Below, in pieces: positions 46,634-55,112 of a stretch of DNA of 64,000 bases. Every line of letters starts with the position of its first letter. Position 1 is the stretch's first letter. The DNA is from Halomonas alkalisoli. Its GTDB lineage: Bacteria > Pseudomonadota > Gammaproteobacteria > Pseudomonadales > Halomonadaceae. The translations under genes and the position numbers were made by a program. The notes beneath the pieces were generated by a model. That model saw only the letters and a program-made list of their open reading frames with translations, searched no databases and had not been told where the DNA came from. The stretch covers positions 248,001-312,000 of the forward strand of contig NZ_JAKCMI010000021.1 in assembly GCF_021412585.1 (NCBI RefSeq), written 5' to 3'.

Positions 46634-47611
46634 CTAGTGCAGCCGCTCCTCGCGGGGCGTTACCCCGAAATGATTGCGATAGGCCGTCGAAAAGTGCGCC
46701 GGGGAAGAGAACCCCGTCTTCATGGCGATCTCGCCGGCGGGCAGGTCGCTGTCACGCAGGAGTCGGCGAGCTTCCTGCAGGCGCAGGTCCAGGTAGTAAC
46801 GGCCGGGGACGGCCTGGAGATACTTCTTGAACAGCCGCTCCAGCTGGCGCCGGGAGATGCCCAGGTGCTCGGCCAGCTCGTGGGTGGTCAGCGGCTCCTC
46901 GATATTGGCCTCCATCAGCATCACCGCATCCACCAGCGGCGCCGGCGCATGGCCCAGGCGGGCACGCAGCGGCACCTGCTGGGGCTCGTCGGCCATGCGG
47001 ATCCGCTCCAGCACGAAATGCTCCGAGACCCGCTCGGCCAGCTCGCTGCCGTGGTGGGTGGCGATCAGCGTCATCATCATGTCCATGGCCGCCGTGCCGC
47101 CACCGCAGGTGAGCCGGTCCCGGTCGATCTCGAACAGCTGCTGGGAGAGCCGCACCCGGGGAAAGTCGCGGGTGAAGGCGGTGAAGCGCTGCCAGGGCAG
47201 CGTGGCGCGATAGCCGTCCAGCACGCCGGCGCGGGCCAGCAGCTCGGTACCACCGCCCACGCCGACCAGGACGACACCGCTTCTGCCCAGCGCGCGCAGG
47301 CGGGACACGATGGCGCCATCGGCATTCGCCGACAGGGGCGTCGGGGCACAGACGACCAGCATGTCGAGCTCGACCGCCGCCTCACCGAAAGGCTTGCCCG
47401 CCGCCAGGCTGAGTTCGGCGAGGCTAGGGGTCTCGCCGCCAGCGGGACTGTAGGGCTGCACGCGGTAGAGACGCCGACCGGCCAGCTGGTTGGCCACCAT
47501 CAGTGGCTCCAGGGCGCAGGCCTGGGCCAGCAGGGAAAAACCCGGCAGCGTCAGCACCCCGATCCAGCGGGTCGCTGACGTGGAAACAGTGGCAGTGGGG
47601 GTGTCGGGCAT
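46634..47611 (-). CDS. AraC-type regulator with DJ-1/PfpI domain (ArgR/AruR-like)
   Basis: A 325-residue regulator of the GlxA class: an N-terminal amidotransferase-like DJ-1/PfpI domain (about 15-190) and two AraC helix-turn-helix motifs (about 220-320) with LTTHELAEHLGISRRQLERL and AMKTGFSSPAHFSTAYRNHF. The DJ-1 domain has GGGTELLARAG in place of an active cysteine, so it is a ligand-binding fold. It stands directly upstream of astC in the same direction, as the arginine-responsive ArgR of Pseudomonas does, so control of the AST operon is likely. A 138-bp gap separates it from astC. Confidence 0.85.
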   Translation of the reverse strand: MPDTPTATVSTSATRWIGVLTLPGFSLLAQACALEPLMVANQLAGRRLYRVQPYSPAGGETPSLAELSLAAGKPFGEAAVELDMLVVCAPTPLSANADGAIVSRLRALGRSGVVLVGVGGGTELLARAGVLDGYRATLPWQRFTAFTRDFPRVRLSQQLFEIDRDRLTCGGGTAAMDMMMTLIATHHGSELAERVSEHFVLERIRMADEPQQVPLRARLGHAPAPLVDAVMLMEANIEEPLTTHELAEHLGISRRQLERLFKKYLQAVPGRYYLDLRLQEARRLLRDSDLPAGEIAMKTGFSSPAHFSTAYRNHFGVTPREERLH

Positions 47612-47719
47612 GGAACGCTACGCCGTGAGCCGAATCGAGGCTGTGATCTTACTCGATTGACAGGGGCTACGCCGAGCGCCGTGCGGAGCCGCCCCGCGCC
47701 AGCGGCTCAGATCAGGCGT

Positions 47720-47749
47720 CCCCCGGGCCTGCGGCTTCAGGCCCGGGGG
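47720..47749. repeat. Strong hairpin after small membrane protein gene
   Basis: CCCCCGGGCCTG / CAGGCCCGGGGG, a perfect 12-bp stem with a six-base loop, beginning ten bases past the stop of the 66-residue protein. No T-run on either strand, so it may protect the mRNA or act as a weak terminator. Confidence 0.6.
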
Positions 47750-47758
47750 CAGGATGGC

Positions 47759-47959
47759 TCAGGGCCAGACCAGCGTGAAGATCAGAATCGCGCCGGCGAT
47801 CAACGCCGCCACCAGCAGGACCCAGTGCAGGTTCTGGGGCGACTGCTTGGCCTCCGGCTGGTCCTCGTCCGGCTCCGGATGCTCGAAGTCCTCGGGCATC
47901 CTCACTTCCCTGAGATGCTCGTACTCTTCTTGCGCCGTCTTGCTCTCCTTGGTATCCAT
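47759..47959 (-). CDS. Small single-span membrane protein
   Basis: A 66-residue protein: an acidic N-terminal half (DTKESKTAQEEYEHLREVRM) and one C-terminal transmembrane helix (about 45-64, LHWVLLVAALIAGAILIFTL), so probably inner membrane with the tail in the cytoplasm. The start is ATG 47959, with GGAGGT close upstream; ATG 47971 lies on that ribosome site. No known family; coding is supported by the SD and the helix. Confidence 0.6.
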   Translation of the reverse strand: MDTKESKTAQEEYEHLREVRMPEDFEHPEPDEDQPEAKQSPQNLHWVLLVAALIAGAILIFTLVWP

Positions 47960-48036
47960 CGCCACCTCCATGCTCCGGAATGCTCATGCTGCGAACCGGA
48001 CGGAGTGCCGCGATTCGCAGAGCCTATACGCACACT

Positions 48037-49248
48037 CTATAAATTCACGACATCGAAGGTCACGTCCGGGTTCACATCCGCCTCATAGTCCACGTCGTCG
48101 CGCTCGAACCCGAACAGCTTCAGGAAGTCGTGCTTGTAACCAGCATAGTCGGTAATCTCGAACAGGTTCTCGGTGGTCACCTTGGGCCAGAGGTCCTTGC
48201 ACGCCTGCTGCACGTCGTCGCGCAGCTCCCAGTCGTCGAGACGCAGGCGGCCGGCGTCATCGGTGACGAACTCGCCGCCCTGCCCCTGGGGGGAATAGAG
48301 GCTCTCACCGAACAGGCGGTTGAGCTGGTCGATGGTGCCCTCATGCAGCCCCTTCTCCTTCATCACCTTGTAGACCATTGCGATATAGAGCGGCATGACC
48401 GGAATCGCGGCGCTGGCCTGGGTCACCACCGACTTCAGCACCGCCACGTTGGCGCCACCGCCGGTGGCCTTGAGCTTGCTGTCGATCTCGCCGGCGGCGC
48501 GATCCAGGTCCTCCTTGGCCTTGCCCAGGGCACCGTGCCAGTAGATCGGCCAGGTGATCTCGGTGCCGATATAGCTGAAGGCGACGCTGCGTGCGCCGGG
48601 CGCGAGCACGCCGGCACGATCCAGGGCATCGATCCACAGCTCCCAGTCCTCGCCGCCCATGACGGCCTTCGTGTCCTCGATCTCCTGCTCGGTGGCGGGC
48701 TCGACCTCGGCTTCGATGATCACATCCTTGTTGGTATCGATGGCGGTGGCACGGTAGGTCTCGCCGATGGGCTTGAGGCTGGAGCGCTTGAGTTCACCGC
48801 TGTCGGGCAACTTGCGTACCGGCGATGCCAGCGAATAGACGACCAGGTCCACCTGTCCCATGTCCTGCTTGATCAGCTCGATGGCCGTCTCGCGGGCTTC
48901 ATGGGAGAAGGCGTCACCGTTGATCGACTTGCTGTAGAGCCCTTCCGCCTTGGCGAACTTGTCGAAGGCAGCGGAGTTGTACCAGCCCGCGGTGCCGGGT
49001 TTCTTCTCGCTGCCCGGCTTCTCGAAGAACACGCCCAGGGTATCGGCACCGTAGCCGAAGGCGGCGGTAATCCGCGCCGCCAGGCCGTAGCCACTGGAGG
49101 CCCCGATCACCAGGACCTTCTTCGGGCCCACGGACGGGTCCAGTCCACGGGCACGGGTCGCCTCGATCTGCTCGAGCACGTTCTTCTCGCAGCCGACGGG
49201 GTGGGTGGTGGTGCAGATGAAACCGCGAACCTTGGGTTTGATGATCAC
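48037..49248 (-). CDS. fabV: Enoyl-[acyl-carrier-protein] reductase FabV
   Basis: NADH-dependent trans-2-enoyl reductase, last step of the fatty acid elongation cycle, 403 residues. It opens [20 protein letters not shown] and has the nucleotide-binding [13 protein letters not shown] near 45-57. The catalytic Tyr-x8-Lys is [10 protein letters not shown] (within [15 protein letters not shown]). FabV enzymes are much less sensitive to triclosan than FabI. Single gene, well separated from its neighbours. Confidence 0.97.
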   Translation of the reverse strand: MIIKPKVRGFICTTTHPVGCEKNVLEQIEATRARGLDPSVGPKKVLVIGASSGYGLAARITAAFGYGADTLGVFFEKPGSEKKPGTAGWYNSAAFDKFAKAEGLYSKSINGDAFSHEARETAIELIKQDMGQVDLVVYSLASPVRKLPDSGELKRSSLKPIGETYRATAIDTNKDVIIEAEVEPATEQEIEDTKAVMGGEDWELWIDALDRAGVLAPGARSVAFSYIGTEITWPIYWHGALGKAKEDLDRAAGEIDSKLKATGGGANVAVLKSVVTQASAAIPVMPLYIAMVYKVMKEKGLHEGTIDQLNRLFGESLYSPQGQGGEFVTDDAGRLRLDDWELRDDVQQACKDLWPKVTTENLFEITDYAGYKHDFLKLFGFERDDVDYEADVNPDVTFDVVNL

Positions 49249-49415
49249 GTCTAACCTCGTTGTCGATGGCCCGCCGCTGGCACAGCAGCATCGGGCGGAT
49301 TTGATTGGGCTGTGGTGGCATTCTAACGGCCGTCATCCCTCCTGTCCGCTCTTGAGCCGGGCCCTCGAGTGGGGCAGGATGCATTTCCCGGGCAACGCAC
49401 AGGCAGGAGAGAACG

Positions 49416-49805
49416 ATGGATGCACAGACGCTGGTCGATGAGCGCGGCGAGCTGTGGCTGGCACTGGCCCCGCTATGGCTGGACCGCGAACCCGGTGAGC
49501 GAGACTATACCCACATGGTGGAAGTGATCCAGCGCCACGACCTGACGCTGCATGAGCTGGAGTGGGTATTCCGCCTGGAACTGGCGCCGGTGCTGTCACG
49601 CAACCAGATGTCGGTCGCCAGCGAGTGGCGCAAGTTCGACGACTACCAGCTCATGAAGCGCCTGGTGGCCCACAACATGCGGCTCAAGGGCTGGCGGCGT
49701 AAGAGCTGGGCACTGTTCTCCGGCTTGACCACCATGATGACCCGCCACCGCTGGAACGAACTGATGATGCGCGTGATGCTCGAACGCGGTGAGTCACCCC
49801 GTTAG
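49416..49805 (+). CDS. Small helical hypothetical protein
   Basis: A 129-residue acidic-to-basic cytoplasmic protein with helical prediction and no catalytic motif. WLALAPLWLDRE at the N-terminus, LELAPVLSRNQMSVASEWRK in the middle and basic, tryptophan-rich stretches at the end recall the DUF7079 family, but I am not sure. ATG 49416 has GGCAGGAG seven bases before it. It converges on the glutathione peroxidase gene. Confidence 0.55.
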   Translation: MDAQTLVDERGELWLALAPLWLDREPGERDYTHMVEVIQRHDLTLHELEWVFRLELAPVLSRNQMSVASEWRKFDDYQLMKRLVAHNMRLKGWRRKSWALFSGLTTMMTRHRWNELMMRVMLERGESPR

Positions 49806-49817
49806 TGCCGCCACCGC

Positions 49818-50303
49818 TCAGATTTCATCCAGAGCCTGCTCCAGGGCGATTTCCAACGTAACGCCGTGCTCCCCCGGCGCGAAGCGTCGTATCACCCGGC
49901 CATCCCGGCCCACCAGAAACTTGGTGAAGTTCCATTTGATCATCGTGGTGCCGAGCACGCCCGGCGCCTTGCGCTTCAGCTCCTTGAAGAGCGGATGAGC
50001 CTGGGAACCGTTGACCTTGACCTTCTGCATGACCGGAAAGGTGACGCCGTATTCGGTCGAACTGAAGGCACAGAAGTCCAGGGCCGACTCCGGCGACTGA
50101 CGCGCAAACTGGTTGCAGGGAAAGGCCAGTACGGTGAAGCCGCGGTCGCGATAGCGGCCATAGAGCCGCTCCAGCTCATGCAGCTGCTGCGTGAAACCGC
50201 AGCGGCTCGCCACGTTGACGATCAGCAGCACCTGCCCCTGGAGGGCCAGCAGATTGAAGGGTTCGCCGCGATGGGTGCGGCACTCGTGTTCGTGAATGGC
50301 CAT
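49818..50303 (-). CDS. Glutathione peroxidase
   Basis: Thiol peroxidase of 161 residues. The catalytic cysteine is in NVASRCGFTQQ (about residue 36), the Gln region in AFPCNQFARQSPE, and the Trp-Asn pair in KWNFTKFLV. Bacterial GPx of this kind mostly use thioredoxin rather than glutathione. The start is ATG 50303, chosen because the domain begins just after it; the ribosome site is weak. Confidence 0.93.
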   Translation of the reverse strand: MAIHEHECRTHRGEPFNLLALQGQVLLIVNVASRCGFTQQLHELERLYGRYRDRGFTVLAFPCNQFARQSPESALDFCAFSSTEYGVTFPVMQKVKVNGSQAHPLFKELKRKAPGVLGTTMIKWNFTKFLVGRDGRVIRRFAPGEHGVTLEIALEQALDEI

Positions 50304-50329
50304 GGGTCGCCTGCCTAGCTGACATCCAT

Positions 50330-52498
50330 TCACGATGCCACGTCATCTCCCGCGGCACCAGTCCGATGGGCTCGATAACGACGCTTCGTCAAGTGGCGCC
50401 GTATTCCCTTGATGGCCTGTCGGAGTCGCCGCCGGCCAGCACTCCGCTCCACCTCGTTCAGCGGTGCGTAGGCCAGCTGTTCGTACTCCTCGGCCACGGT
50501 GCGCAGGGCCTCCCCCGCGGGGCCGCAGGCCGGGGCGACACGTCGCAGGTGGCCGGCCGGGGTCTCGCCGGAGACAGGCCCCAGGCCCAGGCGCACCAGT
50601 CGGTCCTGAAGATACCCTAGCATGGCACTTTCACTACGCCAGCGGCGCTGGCGGAGCCCCTGGCACAGCAGCCATGTCAGCCCCGCCAGCCCCAGCGCTG
50701 TGCCACCCAGCCAGGCCATGGCCTTCCAGGGCGCCGAGCGCAGATGCGCCATGAACCAGCCGTAACCCGCCTCCAGCCGCTCGCCGAGGCGCTGCATGAA
50801 CGACCTGGCCGCCTCTCGCTGGTAACCGATGACGCCCCGCTGCCACTGGTATTCCAGATTCTCCCAGCGCAGCCGCAGGCGGTTGGCCCAGCCCAGCTCA
50901 CGCAGCCGCAGCGAGGAGAAGGGCGAATCGGCCAGAAAGGCCTCGGCACTCCCCTCGACGGCCTGGGGCCCCAGTTCGATACGCTCGGGGGCAATGGCGG
51001 CCGTGGGGTCCAGGCGTTGCCAGGCGCCGTCGAGCCACACCTCGACCCAGGCGTGGGCATCGTAGTCGCGAATGGTGAAATAGCCATCCGGATGGCGTTC
51101 GCCGCCCAGGAAACCGACCACCAGGCGCGCCGGAATCCCCGCCACACGAATCAGGGTTGCCGCGGCTGAGGCGTAGTGGGTGCAGTAGCCGGCACGACTC
51201 TCGAACAGGAATTCGTCGACCCGATGACGGGAGTTCAGGCGCGGCGGCATGAGGGTATAGCGAAAGGGGGACTCGCCGAACTGCGCCATGACCGCCACCA
51301 GGAAGGCATGCTTGTCACCACCGCTCTCCTGCCACAGCCGCTCGCCCAGCGCCCGGGTACGGGGGTTGGCCCGGTTCGGCAGCAGGGTGTTCCAGGCGTC
51401 GCCGGCGGTGTCGGCATTGGCCGGTGCCGCCCCGCTACTCTCCAGGCGCAGCAGGCTGCGCGAACCCTGTGCGGCCAGCCGCTCCAGGGTGCCATCGGCC
51501 AGGTAACGCTGTTCGCTGTCAGTGGCCAGCGGTGTGCCTAGCGAGGGGAGCCAGGGCCGGCTATCGGGTTCCAGCAGCAGCTCGGCGCGAAAGCGCCCCT
51601 CACCGGCCGCCTCGTCCACCCAGGGCGACCGGCGTCCCTCGCGGACGAAGGCATCTTCGCTCCGCCCCAGGGTGGCGGCCAGCTCGTCGGGCGGCGCACG
51701 GAACCAGCGCTGGCCGTCGGTGCCGGAGAGCGTATAGACCCGCCAGTAGCGCTCATGGGTCGCCGGTTCCTCGCCGTCGAACGCCGCCCGGAAGACACGG
51801 GCATCGCTGCGCGACAGCTGTGCGATATCCCCCGGCGACACCTCATCGGACAGCCCGGTGGAGGCACGATCCATCTGGGGCATGCTCCACAGCGGCCCCA
51901 GCCTCGGCACGACCAGGAACAGCAGCACCATCAGCGGCGCCGAGTAGAGCAGCAGCCAGCCGGTTTCGGCCCAGGCCCGGCGTGCATCCGGCGCGCCGGC
52001 CAGCCAGTTCAGCGACTGCAGCAGCCAGGCCAGCGCCACAAGGGCGCCCAGTGCCATCGCGATCCCCTGGTCATGCAGGAATGCCACCCCGGTCGCGATG
52101 ATGCCGATCACCACCACCACCCGGGCACCGCGTCGGTCATGGGTCTCGAGCAGCTTGAGCAGGTAGACGCCCAGCAGCAGCCCGATCAGCCCGTCCATTT
52201 CGTGCATGGCGCCGTACTGCAGCCAGAGGGCGCCCAGCAGCACTGCGACCCCTCCCAGGCGCACCAGGCGACCCGCCGGGGGCAGCCGCTGACGCAGCTG
52301 GAAGTAGCGCCAGGCCGCCACGCCGAGGGCCAGCGCCACCAGCCAGATCGGCATCCAGGGCAGATGCAGCGCCAGCACCAGGCACTGGCCGATGACCAGC
52401 CGGCGCAGCATGGCGGCACCGAGCTCGCGACCGTCGGCCAGCACCGCCACCTCCAGATGGGGCCGTTGGCGACGCACCGGCCAGCCTCTAGCGATCAC
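50330..52498 (-). CDS. tgpA: Transglutaminase-like membrane protein (TgpA type)
   Basis: A 722-residue protein of the DUF3488/TgpA family: several N-terminal membrane helices (about 30-190), a periplasmic transglutaminase-like domain and a C-terminal helix (about 596-620) with a cytoplasmic tail. The Cys-His-Asp triad is in AGYCTHYASA, AHAWVEVW and LDPTAAI. Pseudomonas TgpA is essential in the same gene order (MoxR, DUF58, TgpA). The GTG 52498 overlaps the DUF58 stop by four bases; ATG 52411, at the first helix, is an alternative. Confidence 0.9.
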   Translation of the reverse strand: MIARGWPVRRQRPHLEVAVLADGRELGAAMLRRLVIGQCLVLALHLPWMPIWLVALALGVAAWRYFQLRQRLPPAGRLVRLGGVAVLLGALWLQYGAMHEMDGLIGLLLGVYLLKLLETHDRRGARVVVVIGIIATGVAFLHDQGIAMALGALVALAWLLQSLNWLAGAPDARRAWAETGWLLLYSAPLMVLLFLVVPRLGPLWSMPQMDRASTGLSDEVSPGDIAQLSRSDARVFRAAFDGEEPATHERYWRVYTLSGTDGQRWFRAPPDELAATLGRSEDAFVREGRRSPWVDEAAGEGRFRAELLLEPDSRPWLPSLGTPLATDSEQRYLADGTLERLAAQGSRSLLRLESSGAAPANADTAGDAWNTLLPNRANPRTRALGERLWQESGGDKHAFLVAVMAQFGESPFRYTLMPPRLNSRHRVDEFLFESRAGYCTHYASAAATLIRVAGIPARLVVGFLGGERHPDGYFTIRDYDAHAWVEVWLDGAWQRLDPTAAIAPERIELGPQAVEGSAEAFLADSPFSSLRLRELGWANRLRLRWENLEYQWQRGVIGYQREAARSFMQRLGERLEAGYGWFMAHLRSAPWKAMAWLGGTALGLAGLTWLLCQGLRQRRWRSESAMLGYLQDRLVRLGLGPVSGETPAGHLRRVAPACGPAGEALRTVAEEYEQLAYAPLNEVERSAGRRRLRQAIKGIRRHLTKRRYRAHRTGAAGDDVAS

Positions 52499-53499
52499 TG
52501 GTCCGACCCTCCTGTCGAATCGGCCTGGAACAGGGCGAGTGCCTCCAGCGCGGCACGCCGCTGACGCTCCCCCTCCCCCCGGGGCAGCTCCCGCCCCGGG
52601 AGTCGTAGGCCGTAACGGTCACCGGCGCGATGATGCGCCAGCACCCGGGCACAGAGCAGCGACAGGCGGCGTTCGGGGCTGCCCCGGCAGTTGGCGTAAT
52701 CCAGCCACAGCTGCTGGCGAGGCGGCACGCTGAACACCTTGGTGGTGAGGATGCCGCTGCGGCTCCATTGCTTCCAGGCCACTCGCGTGGCGCTATCGCC
52801 GCGCTCGAAGCGCCTCAGCCCGGCAAAATCGGTGGCGTCCAGCCCTGCGCCGAGCTGTCGATGCTCCGCCCCCGCCGCCTCGAGCGGTGCGGGGTAGACG
52901 AGCAGCCCGTCGGTGGGCTGCACCCAGGCCACTGCCCGCACCAGCCCCAGCGGCCAGCGGGTCTCCAGGCGCAGGGTGGGCGGCAGCTGCCAACCGCGCT
53001 GCCCGGGCCGCCAGGGCAAGCTTGCCGTGGCCTCGGTTTCCAGGCACGGCAGCGTGGTCTCATGGGCGTCCAGAACGAGCGCGATGGCAGTTCGCGAGCG
53101 AACTGCCCGTAGTCCCACTCTGAGACGCGCCTCGCGCCCGGCGAAGGCCTCCCGGGGCAGCTGCAGCTCCACGGCGACGCCCAGCAGATTGCGCCAGGCC
53201 CGCACCAGCACAACCACTGCCAGCCCCGCCAGCCAGAAGGCCAGGGCATAGGCGAGGCTGTTCTGGTAGTTGACGCCGAACAGCAGCAGTACCACCACCA
53301 GGGCGATCCAGGCCAGGCCGAAGCGGGTGGGAAGCAGAAACAGCCGGCGCTGTGGCAGGGGTTCGCCGGGGGCAATGGTCAGGCGTCGCCCGAGCCAGTC
53401 GCGCAGGCTTCTCCGCTTGCCGGCTTCCCGCTTGCCGGCTTCCCGCTTGCCAGCTTCCCCTGCGGCTGCCCCGGACGGGCCAGCGCGGACCGTGGTCAT
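52495..53499 (-). CDS. DUF58 domain protein
   Basis: A 334-residue protein with two membrane helices (about 56-93) and a C-terminal DUF58 (von Willebrand A-like) domain, recognised by RRFERGDSATRVAWKQWSRS near residue 235. It is the partner of MoxR ATPases. The N-terminal tail has a threefold AGKRE repeat made by a 15-bp tandem repeat in the DNA. It starts two bases after the MoxR gene and is coupled to tgpA. Confidence 0.88.
   Translation of the reverse strand: MTTVRAGPSGAAAGEAGKREAGKREAGKRRSLRDWLGRRLTIAPGEPLPQRRLFLLPTRFGLAWIALVVVLLLFGVNYQNSLAYALAFWLAGLAVVVLVRAWRNLLGVAVELQLPREAFAGREARLRVGLRAVRSRTAIALVLDAHETTLPCLETEATASLPWRPGQRGWQLPPTLRLETRWPLGLVRAVAWVQPTDGLLVYPAPLEAAGAEHRQLGAGLDATDFAGLRRFERGDSATRVAWKQWSRSGILTTKVFSVPPRQQLWLDYANCRGSPERRLSLLCARVLAHHRAGDRYGLRLPGRELPRGEGERQRRAALEALALFQADSTGGSDQ
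53414..53458. repeat. Three tandem 15-bp units in the DUF58 gene
   Basis: CGCTTGCCGGCTTCC occurs twice exactly and once with one change, contiguous, coding for repeated GKREA. The length keeps the frame, so copy-number change would only lengthen or shorten the basic tail. Confidence 0.85.
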
Positions 53500-53501
53500 T
53501 G

Positions 53502-54428
53502 TCAGGCCGCTACCGGCACGTGGCCGAGCAGGTGCGCAGCCAGTGCCTCGCCCTCCTCGCGGTGGCCGCTGCTCAGGCGATGGCCGGCCACCGGCCCCCA
53601 GACGGCCTGGACATCCTCGGGCAGCACATGGTCGCGCCCGGCCAGCAGCGCCCAGCCACGTGACGCCTGCACCAGCGCCAGCAGCCCCCGGGTGGAGAGT
53701 CCCCAGGCCAGCTCGGGGTGCTCGCGACTGGCACGCCCCAGGGCCTGCACATAGTCGAGTACCCGGTCGGAGACATGAATCGTCGTGACCTTCGCCTGCC
53801 ATTGGCGCAGCCGCTCGCCGTCCAGCAGCACGGCCAGGTCGTCGAGCCGGCTGCGCCCCGCCAGGCCGCGCAGGATGTCGCGCTCGGCACGAAAGTCGGG
53901 ATAGCCCAGCGATAGCCGCATCAGGAAGCGATCCAGCTGCGATTCCGGCAGCGCGAAGGTGCCGGCCTGGTCCTGGGGGTTCTGGGTGGCGATGACGAAG
54001 AAGGGGTCGGGCAGCGCGCGGGTCTCCCCCTCCACGGTGACCTGCCCCTCCTCCATCGCCTCGAGCAGTGCGCTCTGGGTCTTGGGCGTGGCGCGATTGA
54101 TCTCGTCGGCCAGCACCAGGCCATGGAAGATCGGCCCCGGGTGGAAGCGAAAGCTCGCCTCCCGCGGGTCGAAGACCGACACCCCCAGCACATCGGCGGG
54201 CAGCAGGTCGCTGGTGAACTGCAGCCGCTGCATGTCGAGCCCCGTAACCCGTGCCAGTGCCTGGGCCAGGGTGGTCTTGCCCAGCCCCGGGAGATCCTCG
54301 ATCAGCAGATGGCCGCGGCAGAGCAGGCAGCAGAGGGCCAGGCGCACCTCACGGGACTTGCCCAGCACCACCCGGTCCAGGGTGGCGGCCACGGCCTCCA
54401 GGCTCTGTGCCGCCGCCAGCGCGTTCAT
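53502..54428 (-). CDS. MoxR family AAA ATPase
   Basis: A 308-residue AAA+ ATPase of the MoxR type, thought to act as a chaperone for von Willebrand-domain complexes such as the DUF58-TgpA pair encoded next. Walker A is EDLPGLGKTT (about 45), Walker B GLVLADEINRATPK, sensor IATQNPQDQAGT. The start is ATG 54428; it overlaps the NUDIX stop by four bases. In-frame sequence upstream belongs to the NUDIX gene region. Confidence 0.93.
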   Translation of the reverse strand: MNALAAAQSLEAVAATLDRVVLGKSREVRLALCCLLCRGHLLIEDLPGLGKTTLAQALARVTGLDMQRLQFTSDLLPADVLGVSVFDPREASFRFHPGPIFHGLVLADEINRATPKTQSALLEAMEEGQVTVEGETRALPDPFFVIATQNPQDQAGTFALPESQLDRFLMRLSLGYPDFRAERDILRGLAGRSRLDDLAVLLDGERLRQWQAKVTTIHVSDRVLDYVQALGRASREHPELAWGLSTRGLLALVQASRGWALLAGRDHVLPEDVQAVWGPVAGHRLSSGHREEGEALAAHLLGHVPVAA

Positions 54429-54979
54429 CGCCCCGCCTCCAGCCAGCCGGACGCGATCAACGCCTCCACGGCCTGGCGGGTGTCCGGCGTGACCCCCTCC
54501 AGCGCCAGCGCCTCCTCGAGTGAACACCAGAAGGCATCGGCGACCTCTTCCACCTGCAGGGTGAGAGGGCCGTCGTACTCGACCAGGTAAAGGCTGCCGA
54601 AGATATGGTTGCCGCCCCGGTCGTGACGGAACTCCCCGGCATGACGCAGCGGCACGCCGCGAATGCCCAGCTCCTCGGCCAGCTCACGACGCGCCGCCAC
54701 ATGCACGGCCTCGCCGGCACCGACCACGCCCCCGGCGGCCAGGTCGAGCCCGCCGGGAAAGACCTCCTTGGTCAGGGTGCGGCGCTGCACGCAGATCTCG
54801 CCCCGTCGATTGCGGACGACCACGTAGGTGGCCCGGTGCCAGAACTGGAAGCGGCGCATCAGCGCCCGGGGCGCGCTGCCGCAGGGCCGATTCCGGGCAT
54901 CCACCAGCTGGATGGCTTCATCGGCCACCCGGGGTGTCGGCAGTGTCGGGTCGAGAGGGGGCTTGGCCGTCACGGTCAT
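54425..54979 (-). CDS. NUDIX hydrolase
   Basis: A 184-residue NUDIX protein. The NUDIX box is GGVVGAGEAVHVAARRELAE followed by ELGI, fitting G-x5-E-x7-RE-U-x-EE-x-G-U. The sequence after HRATYVVVRNRRGEICVQRR resembles the YfcD/isopentenyl-diphosphate isomerase-like branch, so the substrate is unclear. ATG 54979 is chosen; a TTG at 55000 is possible because AGG lies at a better distance there. It is the first gene of the MoxR-DUF58-TgpA operon and may be a passenger. Confidence 0.88.
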   Translation of the reverse strand: MTVTAKPPLDPTLPTPRVADEAIQLVDARNRPCGSAPRALMRRFQFWHRATYVVVRNRRGEICVQRRTLTKEVFPGGLDLAAGGVVGAGEAVHVAARRELAEELGIRGVPLRHAGEFRHDRGGNHIFGSLYLVEYDGPLTLQVEEVADAFWCSLEEALALEGVTPDTRQAVEALIASGWLEAGR

Positions 54980-55112
54980 CTCCGCAGGTTCGAGCCACAA
55001 GCCTACCCAGTGGTGGTGCCGTCGTCACGCCCGACGTCACGTTGACCCCGCCCGATGCACTGACCATGCTTCGGAACAGTCCCCCAAAATACCGACCGCA
55101 AGGAGCACCGGC

